Positions 9,145 to 24,500 of a DNA stretch of 64,000 nucleotides are shown piece by piece; the first letter of the stretch is position 1, and each line of letters opens with the position of its first letter. The DNA is from Symsagittifera roscoffensis (Eukaryota; Xenacoelomorpha; Acoela; Convolutidae). Location: positions 28,167,254-28,231,253 of the forward strand of contig NC_087065.1 of NCBI RefSeq assembly GCF_963678635.1. The letters are read 5' to 3'. Below the pieces are notes generated by a model. It was given only the letters and a program-made list of their open reading frames with translations. It made no database searches and was not told where the DNA came from. Made by a program: the position numbers and the translations under genes.

Positions 9145-9524
9145 CTATTCGAATTGGTATTTGATGATGAAATACAAAATGACGAGAGTAACTATAATGA
9201 AGTGAGCAATCAGCATTATTCGGTCTATAACTGCAGACATTTTCTTCCACTGACTGTCTCTCAGCTTGTCTCGGGCATCTTCTGACGAAGTCTCTTCATC
9301 CTTGCAAAACTTCTCCAACTCCTGTTGCAGCCGACGAGCTCCATTGTCATTCAATTGGGTCCCATCTTCTTCTTTGCCACTTTGTTCAGTTGGCTGACTA
9401 GCATTTTGTTTTTCTGGTATCCCCAGTGGAACTATGAGGATGTACCTCATTTTCTTACTGCATACTATCTTGACGAGGTACGTTGGCATTTCCAATCCAA
9501 TGTTGTTGTGGTAAATGTGTATAG
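9145..9524 (-). CDS. Receptor exon 4: cytoplasmic loop and M4
   Basis: 380 nt ending in TAG at 9145-9147. Acceptor TATATTTCAG|CTAT. Begins with AIHIYHNNIGLEMPTYL, matching the conserved segment after M3 in nicotinic-type subunits, then a polar Glu/Lys/Gln-rich loop with a short amphipathic helix before the C-terminal M4 helix (about 23 hydrophobic residues). Ends four residues after M4. Confidence 0.85.
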
Positions 9525-12500
9525 CTGAAATATAAGTAGCTCTTGCCGTAAAATTTCAATTTCCCAGGAACAAAATTATTTTTACAACTCAATCAAAGAT
9601 TATTTTTCTGATAAATGACGTGGTGATGGTGATGTTTAACGGTTAATTTTCTTTGTTTCTTTTTTTTTGCTAATTTTTTGCTAATTTAAGATTATTAATC
9701 AGCTATTTTTATTATAAATTGTACGTACCAATAATAGCAATGACTCCTAGAGCAGTTATGTGTATAATTTGAGACGCGATGAGCTCTGCTAGAAGCGGCA
9801 ACTCGTCGAAGCTCGGAGGGAAAATATCCTGCAAAATGCCGAAGTTGACCATCTCGGCCAGCAGAATAGTCACAATGAATGAAATCTTCTCTCCCGATTC
9901 TACCGGAATTGCAAACTCAAAACCCGAACAGATGTAGAGAATTAAACTTGGTGTGATGAGGAAGAACTCGTAAAATATGGAGCGCCGTTTCAACCGGACT
10001 GTTAACTCGACCCCCGTTTGTTCATAGGAATTTGACTTAACTACTCTGAATCGCATTGGTTTGATGACTTGCCATTGATAGTTGTCCTCGTAAGAAGACA
10101 AAAATTGATCCTGCATCACTGGGTTCACTAAAATAAAACGGAAGTTCTCTTAAGCTCATACTGAAATAAAACTGAAGTTCGCTTAATCTCATTGAACTTT
10201 GTTCCCTGGATCTTTGTGCTTTTTTGACTTTTAAGCACAATTTTTCTGAGTCAGGTTTTGTATCAGCACATTTTTTTAAATGTTGAATTCAACAAATCAA
10301 AAATTTTTTCTTTAAGTTTTTGAAAACCAGCTGAAAATTTTTTTGAATTGTTTTTTTTATCGGCAATTCTCTTGCCAACATTTGTTTGGGTGATAGAATG
10401 TTCGAGTTTGCCACTCATTTCGACCACATAGCCCACTTGTCCTTTCAAGCGATGATCAAGGATTTTTGCAATGTGGTTTTTCTTAAAACAGTGTTAGCCA
10501 GTTTAGTTGACTTGACTGCCTTCAGATCAATCCAAATAAAATTTGATAGCTCTCAAAAACAGGGAAAATCCTTATTTGCTGGATCCTTATTTGCGGGAAA
10601 AAACTGCTAAAAATAAACACTTTTTGAGAGCACACCTGTGATATTCCAATTACGATGAGGCATTCGGTTCATCAGTCTCAAGCGGCATTCCTGCTCATCA
10701 TAGGGGAATTTGCGTACATTGATTCTGCATGAGAAAACACCTGTTACGTCTTGATCGAATGCAATCACTCTCCCATCGTATGATAACACTTGTTTTTTGG
10801 TCGAACCCTTTCCAAGAATCTCTATCAACGAGGGTAGCGCTGAAAAGCACAAGTTACTCTTTTTCGTAGCATCATTTTGTTATCAACCATCCACAAGGAT
10901 CAAACTTGAATACTATAAATGGATCTTTTTTCAAACCAGTCTTGCCATATTTCCCTTTTTTAAGCATAACCTCGTTTTATTTCAACTAATTCTTGCAAAT
11001 TGATTGAATTATGTCTGATAACATTTTGATATGGCCAAATAGCGTGCCTACTCCAATTTGCAATGATTTATGAGCCGGATCAACTCGTGTTGCTGATAGA
11101 ACGGATTACTTCTCTGCTGACTAGCGCGTTATCTGTCCCAAATCAGCAACCAAATTGGTATTTTTTCAAATTCCTACATTTCTCGAAACAGTCTCGCAAC
11201 TTTAGCTTGTTTTTTATATTGTGCAATTGAAAATTTGTTCCGACGAAAAACATGATTGCTCGTGTCAGGGCGAAGCTCTACATGTTCCAACTGCCTTTTA
11301 AGGTTAATGGAGCAGTAATAACAAGAAAAATTAAATGTAACAAAACTTCTTTTTTTTTCGTTTCTTTTTTCAATTTTTTGTCAATTTGAGATTTTTTTTG
11401 AAAATCATCCTCCTACACGCCATATAAAGTACAAAGTGATAGATTTCGCTCCTAGTAGCAATACAATTATGGCAAATATTTTTCCATCAACCAATTTGGA
11501 ACTATTTCTGAGATGGATTAAATCTCCGATTACTCGTTCAATGCGCGAAATATATCGCGCGCTAATTGTCCCAAATTGGCCAAAATGGCAATCATTAAAC
11601 CCCCATACCTTACAAAAAATGATCACAGGTGGAATATGTTTTTTTTTCAAATTTAAACTCATGACAACAATATCTATTGATTGATATTTAAAAATTTCCG
11701 GCAAAAAGGTCTAGTTAAAAAATCGAAAACTTTCTGAAGAAAAAAGCCACCCGAGCACAAATATTTCATTACTTTCGTTACAAAAGTCGGAACAATAACC
11801 ACGCAGAGAACGAATATTCGAATCTCAGACCAATTGATGAAAATAGATGATGCAAGATAAACTGATACTGGTTCAACTATATAGCTAAGCATCGATTAAA
11901 AATATGTTTTTGCAATCTCCATTCATAACTTTTGTAAAAATTAAGACAAAAACTTCAGCATAAAAACTTTGAAAATTTTTCCTTGGCTATAAACTGAAGT
12001 ATCAATCAATCCCTCTTGATGTTCAATTGTTTTAGCTGGTTTGCTTCGCGCGATGTATGCCTAAAAAATGACCAGCTACACTTTTTTGTCAATCCTGATA
12101 AGTTTTTGTTCCAAACACTCTCGAAGAGTGGAAAATAAGTGTGAATAGGGGCTTTTTTCGCTCAATTTTTTCCAGACTCCAGAAAAGATTGTAAGGGCTC
12201 AAGTGTGGTATCACATTAAAGCCCTGATGGTCATGGTTTGGATTCTAAAAAAAAGAAGAAAAAATTGTCTGAGTGTGGATTCCTAGTCACTATAATTCTA
12301 CCACAAATCGAACGTTTTTTTTTAGCTACTATTAGTTTTCATTATTGTAGTTTCACCCTAATTCAATGAATTTTCTCTAATACAGTAAAAAAAGCTTGTT
12401 TTGGCTCCTTTTTGATTTGTTTTTAATAATGAGTTTCGATCGAATCATTCTGTGCTAATTCTACGACAGCATCCGACTATCGTTGTTTCTTCGTGTGTTG

Positions 12501-15500
12501 CTCTTTTTTTGACCAAGCAAAGAATAATAATAATCGATAAGGGTGAGCAGAGCTTCTATATGACATCAGCAAATCTGTTTTTTTTATGGTTCCAAGTTTC
12601 GATCTCATTAAAATGTCAAAAAATTTGTGCTGGGGGTTTTCTTACTGAACGATATTCATATAAAGAGCCAAATACTAAAAACCAATTTTTGCTCTGCCAC
12701 TGTTTTCCGTTAAGCTGTAGATGCTTTTTTAAAGAATTTAGGGTTACTTCCACAAATATAGTTCAGTTTGTGATATTTAAGGGGCAACATAATTCGTCAG
12801 GTTAAGGCGTAAGAGTAGTTAAATAAGTAATCATCCCGCCATATAAGGCTTCCCACATTTTGACATTTTGAAAAAAAAAAGATTTCTTCTCGGAGTTCGA
12901 AAGGTGCTCATGTTCAGGCTTGATCATCTTCGTTTACCCGAGAGTTTACTCATGCCGCAAAACGACGGATTCTAATAGGCTACTAATCGATGTCTCTGTT
13001 TTTTATACAAAAATGCCGCAAAACTAAAGCTTCCATTAGGTTGAAATTCGATGCAGCTAGATACGTCATTGCGCGTCATTGTGCTTTATACATTTAAAAC
13101 TAACCTGAGTGCTTGTTTTCTCCATATTTCAGTTTTGCAATCGTGAATGAAAGAACCAGTTGGTGCGGTTAACGAAGAAGTTAAATTTTGAGAATAATAT
13201 TTTTTCAAACTTGCCTTGAAAGGTTTTGCAGGAGGGATTGCAAGTGTCGGTCGAAAAAAGGAAAGAGAGTAAGTTTCAGCTGCTGAAACATCTGGGCTTC
13301 AAAACCTGATAAGTTTTTGTTTATTTTCTATGTTGATGTTAGTCTGGGTAAATTTTAAACGCCATTCAAGCCAAATGGTTTTTAATCTTAAAATTTACCA
13401 AGAAGTTAACCGTTGAACCATTACTCTCATCGAAAAAAGTTTTAAGAAATCGCAGACCAGTTTGTTATTTCCACAGAGCTAGTCGAAAAGAGAAAGCTCT
13501 CAAAACTTTGATCCTTGCTACTGAACAGTTTCTAGACTTCAGAATTCAGAATTTAAAAATCTTAGTTCATAAAAAAATTATTTCGTTGATTTTTGTTCCA
13601 AGTTTTGAAGAAAACGCTGAAGAGTTAGGCGTTGTTACTTTTACTGTGTTTTTGATGTATTCAATTTTGAATTGAAGATATATTTTTTTGTTTGTTTCAA
13701 TTAAGAACTGTTGAAGATGAGAAAGCAAAAGTCATAAGTGAACTTTAGCTTGTGGTTGGGGTCTTAATTATTATCTAACCGAAAGCGTGGGTTGAAGGTG
13801 ATTAATGGCGGTTTCTTCATAATCTTGTTTTCCTTTGTGATTAAATTAGTCAGTCCTGTTAAGGAAATCATTACTAATACTTGGTGGTTTGACTAATCCA
13901 TTTCAAGTAGATAAGTTTACCTTCAATTCTTTCCTAAAAACCTACGTTTTCATACATTTGGATTAAAGTGACTAAGTTGAGCAGGTATATAATGCAAATT
14001 GTTCTTAACCACCGCCGTCAAATGTAGGGGAAAAAGTAAAATTTCAGGTTTGCTGGTAACGGTTTATATAAAGTTCTGAGCCTAACAACTTTTGTTGTGA
14101 ACAAGATAGAAGCTCGACTAACGGGACCTTTTTGTTTCTCCTATGGTGGGGAGAACCGATAGCCTAAATATATATTTTTTTCAGTTGAGGCGTAGTATGA
14201 GACATAAAAATATTGTAAAACTGCAAGGTGAAAAATTGAAGTAAATAAAAATATATTATATTTTCATCATTTTCCTAATTTTCTGAAAATAGGAGTTTGA
14301 CTATTCGAGGCTCAGAAACCGATAACTTTTGATGTGATTAAGATACACAACTGTTTAACGGGACCTTTTCTGTTCTCCTATGCTAGCTCCTATCCTTTAT
14401 AAACTGGGCTGAAAAAATTCTTCAAAAATTGATGTCAAATCTTGAAAAAATAAAAAAAATTGAAAAAAAAAAACGAAAAAAATGGAAAAAAATTCTGATT
14501 TTTTAAATCTCAATCTGTCCAATAATGCTTCCAATCAATCAGACAAGAGTTTTAACACATTTAAATAGCTTTGAGATGCTCTGGAGACGTTTTTTTTTTC
14601 TTCAGAAAAGTGATTTTGCCTTTGGTGTCTCAATGGTGAAATTGAAAATTGAAATTTCTTAATATCGAGCAATCTCCCGGAACCAAAGTACGTCCTTCGA
14701 ACAAACATCGCAAAAAACGCATTATGTAAGCTTAACAACAACTCCTTCATGGTAAATTTTCACGTTTTCAATTTTCAGTTTTTGTACGTGTAAGATTTTT
14801 ATAACTTAAGATTTTTATAATTAACAAGCGAACCGTCAGAAAGGTCTAGTTAAAAAATTGAAAACTGTCTGAAGAAAAAAGCCACCAGAGCACAAATATT
14901 TCGTTACTTTGGTTAGAAAAGTCGAATTAATAACCACGCAGAGAACGAATTTTCGAATCTCAGACCAATTGATGAAGATAGATAATGCAAGATAAACTGA
15001 TACTAGTTCAACTATATAGCTAAGCATCGATTAAAAATATATTTAACATCTCCATTCTTAAAATTCAGAGAAATTCAGAGAAAAATTTCAGCATAAAAAC
15101 TTTTAAAAGTTTTCCTTGGCTATAAAATGAAGTTTCAATCAATCCCATTTCATATTCAATGTGTTAGCTGGCTTTCGTCGCGCGATGTACGCCTGAAAAA
15201 GAACAGCTACACTTTTTTATCAATCCTGATAAGTTTTTGTTCCAAACACTCTCGAAGAGTGGAAAATAAGTGTGAATAGGGGCTTTTTTCGCTCAATTTT
15301 TTCCAGACTCCAGAAAAGATTGTAAAGGCTCAAGTGTGGTATCACATAAAAGCCCTGATAGTCATGGTTCGGATTCTGAAAAAAAAAGAAGAAAAATTGT
15401 CTGAGTGTGGATTCCTAGTCACTATAATTCTTCCACAAATCGAACAATTTTTTAGCTACTTTTAGTTTTCATTATTGTAGTTTCAAACTAAGATATTGAA

Positions 15501-18500
15501 TTTTCGCGAACAAAGTAAAAAGAGCTGATTTTGTCTTCTTTTTGATTTTTTTAAATAAGGAATTTCGATCGAATCACTCTGTGCTAATTCTACGACAGCA
15601 TCCGACGATCGTTGTTTCTTTGTGTGTTGCTTTTTTTGACCAAGCAAAGAATAATATTAATCAATAAGGGTGAGCAGAGCTTCTATATGACATCAGCAAA
15701 TCTGTTTTTTTTATGGTTCCAAGTTTCGATCTCATTAAAATGTCAAAAAATTTGTGCTGGGGGTTTTCTTACTGAACGATATTCATATAAAGAGCCAAAT
15801 ACTAAAAACCAATTTTTTCTCTGACACTTTTTTCCGTTAAGCTGTAGAAGTTTTACTTTAGAGTTTAGGGTTACTTCGACAAATATAGTTCAGTGATATT
15901 TAAGGGGCAACAGAATTCGTCATGTTAAGGCGTAAGAGTAGTTAAATAAGTATTCATCCCGCCATATAGGGAAATTTCTTAATATCGAGCAATCTCCCGG
16001 AACCAAAGTACGTCTTTCGAACAAACATCGCAAAAAACGCATTATTTAAGCTTAACAACAACTCCTTCATGGTAAATTTTCAGGTTTTCAATTTTCAGTT
16101 TTTGTACGAGTAAGATTTTTATAACTTAAGATTTTTATAATTAACAAGCGAACCGTCAGAAAGGTCTAGTTAAAAAATTGAAAACTGTCTGAAGAAAAAA
16201 GCCACCAGAGCACAAATATTTCGTTACTTTGGTTAGAAAAGTCGAATTAATAACCACGCAGAGAACGAATTTTCGAATCTCAGACCAATTGATGAAGATA
16301 GATAATGCAAGATAAACTGATACTAGTTCAACTATATAGCTAAGCATCGATTAAAAATATATTTAACATCTCCATTCTTAAAATTCAGAGAAATTCAGAG
16401 AAAAATTTCAGCATAAAAACTTTTAAAAGTTTTCCTTGGCTATAAAATGAAGTTTCAATCAATCCCATTTCATATTCAATGTGTTAGCTGGCTTTCGTCG
16501 CGCGATGTACGCCTGAAAAAGAACAGCTACACTTTTTTATCAATCCTGATAAGTTTTTGTTCCAAACACTCTCGAAGAGTGGAAAATAAGTGTGAATAGG
16601 GGCTTTTTTCGCTCAATTTTTTCCAGACTCCAGAAAAGATTGTAAAGGCTCAAGTGTGGTATCACATAAAAGCCCTGATAGTCATGGTTCGGATTCTGAA
16701 AAAAAAAGAAGAAAAATTGTCTGAGTGTGGATTCCTAGTCACTATAATTCTTCCACAAATCGAACAATTTTTTAGCTACTTTTAGTTTTCATTATTGTAG
16801 TTTCAAACTAAGATATTGAATTTTCGCGAACAAAGTAAAAAGAGCTGATTTTGTCTTCTTTTTGATTTTTTTTAATAAGGAATTTCGATCGAATCACTCT
16901 GTGCTAATTCTACGACAGCATCCGACGATCGTTGTTTCTTCGTGTGTTGCTTTTTTTGACCAAGCAAAGAATAATATTAATCAATAAGGGTGAGCAGAGC
17001 TTCTATATGACATCAGCAAATCTGTTTTTTTTATGGTTCCAAGTTTCGATCTCATTAAAATGTCAAAAAATTTGTGCTGGGGGTTTTCTTACTGAACGAT
17101 ATTCATATAAAGAGCCAAATACTAAAAACCAATTTTTTCTCTGACACTTTTTTCCGTTAAGCTGTAGAAGTTTTACTTTAGAGTTTAGGGTTACTTCGAC
17201 AAATATAGTTCAGTGATATTTAAGGGGCAACAGAATTCGTCATGTTAAGGCGTAAGAGTAGTTAAATAAGTATTCATCCCGCCATATAGGGCTTCCCACA
17301 TTTTGACATTTTGAAAAAAAAATCTTTTCGGCGCGCGGAAAGGTGCTCATGTTCAGACTTGATCATCTTCGTTTACCCGAGAGTTTACTCATGCCGCAAA
17401 ACGACGGATTCTAATAGGCTACTAATCGATGTCTCTCTTTTTTATACAATATTGCCGCAAAACTACAGCTTCTAATAGGTTGAAATTCGATGCAGCTAGA
17501 TACATCATTGTGCGTCATTGTGCTTTATACATTTAAGACTGAATGAATGAACCAATTGGTGCCGTTAACGAAAAAATTAAATTTTGAGAATAATATCTAT
17601 TCAAACTTGCCTTGAAAGGACTTGCAGGAGGGAAAAACCTTTAAAAATCTTAGTTCATAAAAAAATTATTTCGTTGATTTTTGTTCCAAGTTTTGAAGAA
17701 AACGCTGAAGAGTTAGGCGTTGTTACTTTTACTGTGTTTTTGATGTATTCAATTTTGAATTGAAGATATATTTTTTTTTGTTTGTTTCAATTAAGAACTG
17801 TTGAAGATGAGAAAGCAAAAGTCATAAGTGAACTTTAGCTTGTGGTTGGGGTCTTAATTATTATCTAACCGAAAGCGTGGGTTGAAGGTGGTTAATGGCG
17901 GTTTCTTCATAATCTTGTTTGCCTTTGTGATTAAATTAGTCAGTCCTGTTAAGGAAATCCTTACTAATACTTGGTGGTTTGACTAATCCATTTCAAGTAG
18001 ATAAGTTTACCTTCAATTCTTTCCTAAAAACCTACGTTTTCATACATTTGGATTAAAGTGACTAAGTTGAGCAGGTATATAATGCAAATTGTTCTTAACC
18101 ACCGCCGTCAAATGTAGGGGAAAAAGTACAATTTCACGTTTGCTGGTAACGGTTTATATAAAGTTCTGAGCCTAACAACTTTTGTTGTGAACAAGATAGA
18201 AGCTCGACTAACGGGACCTTTTTGGTTCTCCTATGGTGGGGAGAACCGATAGCCTAAATATATATTTTTTTCAGTTGAGGCGTAGTATGAGACATAAAAA
18301 TATTGTAAAACTGCTAGGTGAAAAATTGAAGTAAATAAAAATATATTATATTTTCATCATTTTCCTAATTTTCTGAAAATAGGAGTTTGACTATTCGAGG
18401 CTCAGAAACCGATAACTTTTGATGTGATTAAGATACACAACTGTTTAACGGGACCTTTTCTGTTCTCCTATGCTAGCTCCTATCCTTTATAAACTGGGCT

Positions 18501-21500
18501 GAAAAAATTCTTCAAAAATTGATGTCAAATCTTGAAAAAATAAAAAAATTTGAAAAAAAAAACGAAAAAAATGGAAAAAAATTCTGATTTTTTAAATCTC
18601 AATCTGTCCAATAATGCTTCCAATCAATCAGAAAAAAATGGAAAAAAATTCTGATTTTTTAAATCTCAATCTGTCCAATAATGCTTCCAATCAATCAGAC
18701 AAGAGTTTTAACACATTTAAATAGCTTTGAGATGCTCTGGAGACGTTTTTTTCTTCTTCAGAAAAGTGATTTTGCCTTTGGTGTCTCAATGGTGAAATTG
18801 AAAATTGAAATTTCTTCATATCGAGCAATCTCCCGGAACCAAAGTACGTCCTTCGAACAAACATCGCAAAAAACGCATTATTTAAGCTTAACAACAACTC
18901 CTTCATGGTAAATTTTCACGTTTTCAATTTTCAGTTTTTGTACGAGTAAGATTTTTATAACTTAAGATTTTTATAATTAACAAGCGAACCGTCAGAAAGG
19001 TCTAGTTAAAAAATTGAAAACTGTCTGAAGAAAAAAGCCACCAGAGCACAAATATTTCGTTACTTTGGTTAGAAAAGTCGAATTAATAACCACGCAGAGA
19101 ACGAATTTTCGAATCTCAGACCAATTGATGAAGATAGATAATGCAAGATAAACTGATACTAGTTCAACTATTTAGCTAAGCATCGATTAAAAATATATTT
19201 AACATCTCCATTCTTAAAACTCAGAGAAAAATTTCAGCATAAAAACTTTTAAAAGTTTTCCTTGGCTATAAAATGAAGTTTCAATCAATCCCATTTCATG
19301 TTCAAAGTGTTAGCTGGCTTTCGTCGCGCGATGTACGCCTGAAAAAGAACAGCTACACTTTTTTATCAATCCTGATAAGTTTTTGTTCCAAACACTCTCG
19401 AAGAGTGGAAAATAAGTGTGAATAGGGGCTTTTTTCGCTCAATTTTTTCCAGATTCCAGAAAAGATTGTAAGGGCTCAAGTGTGGTATCACATAAAAGCC
19501 CTGATAGTCATGGTTCGGATTCTGAAAAACAAGAAGAAAAATTGTCTGAGGGTGGATTCCTAGTCACTATAATTCTTCCACAAATCGAACAATTTTTTAG
19601 CTACTTTTAGTTTTCATTATTGTAGTTTCAAACTAAGATATTGAATTTTCGCGAACAAAGTAAAAAGAGCTGATTTTGTCTTCTTTTTGATTTTTTTTAA
19701 TAAGGAATTTCGATCGAATCACTCTGTGCTAATTCTACGACAGCATCCGACGATCGTTGTTTCTTCGTGTGTTGCTTTTTTTGACCAAGCAAAGAATAAT
19801 AATAATCGATAAGGGTGAGCAGAGCTTCTATATGACATCAGCAAATCTGTTTTTTTTATGGTTCCAAGTTTCGATCTCATTAAAATGTCAAAAAATTTGT
19901 GCTGGGGGTTTTCTTACTGAACGATATTCATATAAAGAGCCAAATACTAAAAACCAATTTTTGCTCTGCCACTGTTTTCCGTTAAGCTGTAGATGTTTTT
20001 CTTTAGAATTTAGGGTTACTTCCACAAATATAGTTCAGTTTGTGATATTTAAGGGGCAACATAATTCGTCAGGTTAAGGCGTAAGAGTAGTTAAATAAGT
20101 AATCATCCCGCCATATAAGGCTTCCCACATTTTGACATTTTGAAAAAAAAAAGATTTCTTCTCGGAGTTCGGAAAGGTGCTCATGTTCAGGCTTGATCAT
20201 CTTCGTTTACCCGAGAGTTTACTCATGCCGCAAAACGACGGATTCTAATAGGCTACTAATCGATGTCTCTGTTTTTTATACAAAAATGCCGCAAAACTAA
20301 AGCTTCCATTAGGTTGAAATTCGATGCAGCTAGATACGTCATTGCGCGTCATTGTGCTTTATACATTTAAAACTAACCTGAGTGCTTGTTTTCTCCATAT
20401 TTCAGTTTTGCAATCGTGAATGAAAGAACCAGTTGGTGCGGTTAACGAAGAAGTTAAATTTTGAGAATAATATTTTTTCAAACTTGCCTTGAAAGGTTTT
20501 GCAGGAGGGAAAAACCGAATCTAACTCAGACTCAAACGAATGATTGCAAGTGTCGGTCGAAAAAAGGAAAGAGAGTAAGTTTCAGCTGCTGAAACATCTG
20601 GGCTTCAAAACCTGATAAGTTTTTGTTTATTTTCTATGTTGATGTTAGTCTGGGTAAATTTTAAACGCCATTCAAGCCAAATGGTTTTTAATCTTAAAAT
20701 TTACCAAGAAGTTAACCGTTGAACCATTACTCTCATCGAAAAAAGTTTTAAGAAATCTCAGACCAGTTTGTTATTTCCACAGAGCTAGTCGAAAAGAGAA
20801 AGCTCTCAAAACTTTGATCCTTGCTACTGAACAGTTTCTAGACTTCAGAATTCAGAATTTAAAAATCTTAGTTCATAAAAAAATTATTTCGTTGATTTTT
20901 GTTCCAAGTTTTGAAGAAAACGCTGAAGAGTTAGGCGTTGTTACTTTTACTGTGTTTTTGATGTATTCAATTTTGAATTGAAGATATATTTTTTTGTTTG
21001 TTTCAATTAAGAACTGTTGAAGATGAGAAAGCAAAAGTCATAAGTGAACTTTAGCTTGTGGTTGGGGTCTTAATTATTATCTAACCGAAAGCGTGGGTTG
21101 AAGGTGATTAATGGCGGTTTCTTCATAATCTTGTTTTCCTTTGTGATTAAATTAGTCAGTCCTGTTAAGGAAATCATTACTAATACTTGGTGGTTTGACT
21201 AATCCATTTCAAGTAGATAAGTTTACCTTCAATTCTTTCCTAAAAACCTACGTTTTCATACATTTGGATTAAAGTGACTAAGTTGAGCAGGTATATAATG
21301 CAAATTGTTCTTAACCACCGCCGTCAAATGTAGGGGAAAAAGTACAATTTCAGGTTTGCTGGTAACGGTTTATATAAAGTTCTGAGCCTAACAACTTTTG
21401 TTGTGAACAAGATAGAAGCTCGACTAACGGGACCTTTTTGGTTCTCCTATGGTGGGGAGAACCGATAGCCTAAATATATATTTTTTTCAGTTGAGGCGTA

Positions 21501-24500
21501 GTATGAGACATAAAAATATTGTAAAACTGCTAGGTGAAAAATTGAAGTAAATAAAAATATATTATATTTTCATCATTTTCCTAATTTTCTGAAAATAGGA
21601 GTTTGACTATTCGAGGCTCAGAAACCGATAACTTTTGATGTGATTAAGATACACAACTGTTTAACGGGACCTTTTCTGTTCTCCTATGCTAGCTCCTATC
21701 CTTTATAAACTGGGCTGAAAAAATTCTTCAAAAATTGATGTCAAATCTTGAAAAAATAAAAAAAATTGAAAAAAAAAACGAAAAAAATGGAAAAAAATTC
21801 TGATTTTTTAAATCTCAATCTGTCCAATAATGCTTCCAATCAATCAGAAAAAAATGGAAAAAAATTCTGATTTTTTAAATCTCAATCTGTCCAATAATGC
21901 TTCCAATCAATCAGACAAGAGTTTTAACACATTTAAATAGCTTTGAGATGCTCTGGAGACGTTTTTTTCTTCTTCAGAAAAGTGATTTTGCCTTTGGTGT
22001 CTCAATGGTGAAATTGAAAATTGAAATTTCTTCATATCGAGCAATTTCCCGGAACCAAAGTACGTCCTTCGAACAAACATCGCAAAAAACGCATTATTTA
22101 AGCTTAACAACAACTCCTTCATGGTAAATTTTCACGTTTTCAATTTTCAGTTTTTGTACGAGTAAGATTTTTATAACTTAAGATTTTTATAATTAACAAG
22201 CGAACCGTCAGAAAGGTCTAGTTAAAAAATTGAAAACTGTCTGAAGAAAAAAGCCACCAGAGCACAAATATTTCGTTACTTTGGTTAGAAAAGTCGAATT
22301 AATAACCACGCAGAGAACGAATTTTCGAATCTCGGACCAATTGATGAAGATAGATAATGCAAGATAAACTGATACTAGTTCAACTATATAGCTAAGCATC
22401 GATTATAAATATATTTAACATCTCCATTCTTAAAATTCAGAGAAATTCAGAGAAAAATTTCAGCATAAAAACTTTTAAAAGTTTTCCTTGGCTATAAAAT
22501 GAAGTTTCAATCAATCCCATTTCATATTCAATGTGTTAGCTGGCTTTCGTCGCGCGATGTACGCCTGAAAAAGAACAGCTACACGTTTTTATCAATCCTG
22601 ATAAGTTTTTGTTCCAAACACTCTCGAAGAGTGGAAAATAAGTGTGAATAGGGGCTTTTTTCGCTCAATTTTTTCCAGACTCCAGAAAAGATTGTAAGGG
22701 CTCAAGTGTGGTATCACATAAAAGCCCTGATAGTCATGGTTCGGATTCTGAAAAAAAAGAGGAAAAATTGTCTGAGTGTGGATTCCTAGTCACTATAATT
22801 CTTCCACAAATCGAACAATTTTTTAGCTACTTTTAGTTTTCATTATTGTAGTTTCAAACTAAGATATTGAATTTTCGCGAACAAAGTAAAAAGAGCTGAT
22901 TTTGTCTTCTTTTTGATTTTTTTTAATAAGGAATTTCGATCGAATCACTCTGTGCTAATTCTACGACAGCATCCGACGATCGTTGTTTCTTCGTATGTTG
23001 CTTTTTTTGACCAAGCAAAGAATAATATTAATCAATAAGGGTGAGCAGAGCTTCTATATGACATCAGCAAATCTGTTTTTTTTATGGTTCCAAGTTTCGA
23101 TCTCATTAAAATGTCAAAAAATTTGTGCTGGGGGTTTTCTTACTGAACGATATTCATATAAAGAGCCAAATACTAAAAACCAATTTTTTCTCTGACACTT
23201 TTTTCCGTTAAGCTGTAGAAGTTTTACTTTAGAGTTTAGGGTTACTTCGACAAATATAGTTCAGTGATATTTAAGGGGCAACAGAATTCGTCATGTTAAG
23301 GCGTAAGAGTAGTTAAATAAGTATTCATCCCGCCATATAGGGCTTCCCACATTTTGACATTTTGAAAAAAAAATCTTTTCGGCGCGCGGAAAGGTGCTCA
23401 TGTTCAGACTTGATCATCTTCGTTTACCCGAGAGTTTACTCATGCCGCAAAACGACGGATTCTAATAGGCTACTAATCGATGTCTCTCTTTTTTATACAA
23501 TATTGCCGCAAAACTACAGCTTCTAATAGGTTGAAATTCGATGCAGCTAGATACATCATTGTGCGTCATTGTGCTTTATACATTTAAGACTGAATGAATG
23601 AACCAATTGGTGCCGTTAACGAAAAAATTAAATTTTGAGAATAATATCTATTCAAACTTGCCTTGAAAGGACTTGCAGGAGGGAAAAACCTTTAAAAATC
23701 TTAGTTCATAAAAAAATTATTTCGTTGATTTTTGTTCCAAGTTTTGAAGAAAACGCTGAAGAGTTAGGCGTTGTTACTTTTACTGTGTTTTTGATGTATT
23801 CAATTTTGAATTGAAGATATATTTTTTTGTTTGTTTCAATTAAGAACTGTTGAAGATGAGAAAGCAAAAGTCATAAGTGAACTTTAGCTTGTGGTTGGGG
23901 TCTTAATTATTATCTAACCGAAAGCGTGGGTTGAAGGTGATTAATGGCGGTTTCTTCATAATCTTGTTTTCCTTTGTGATTAAATTAGTCAGTCCTGTTA
24001 AGGAAATCATTACTAATACTTGGTGGTTTGACTAATCCATTTCAAGTAGATAAGTTTACCTTCAATTCTTTCCTAAAAACCTACGTTTTCATACATTTGG
24101 ATTAAAGTGACTAAGTTGAGCAGGTATATAATGCAAATTGTTCTTAACCACCGCCGTCAAATGTAGGGGAAAAAGTACAATTTCAGGTTTGCTGGTAACG
24201 GTTTATATAAAGTTCTGAGCCTAACAATTTTGTTGTGAACAAGATAGAAGCTCGACTAACGGGACCTTTTTGGTTCTCCTATGGTGGGGAGAACCGATAG
24301 CCTAAATATATATTTTTTTCAGTTGAGGCGTAGTATGAGACATAAAAATATTGTAAAACTGCTAGGTGAAAAATTGAAGTAAATAAAAATATATTATATT
24401 TTCATCATTTTCCTAATTTTCTGAAAATAGGAGTTTGACTATTCGAGGCTCAGAAACCGATAACTTTTGATGTGATTAAGATACACAACTGTTTAACGGG

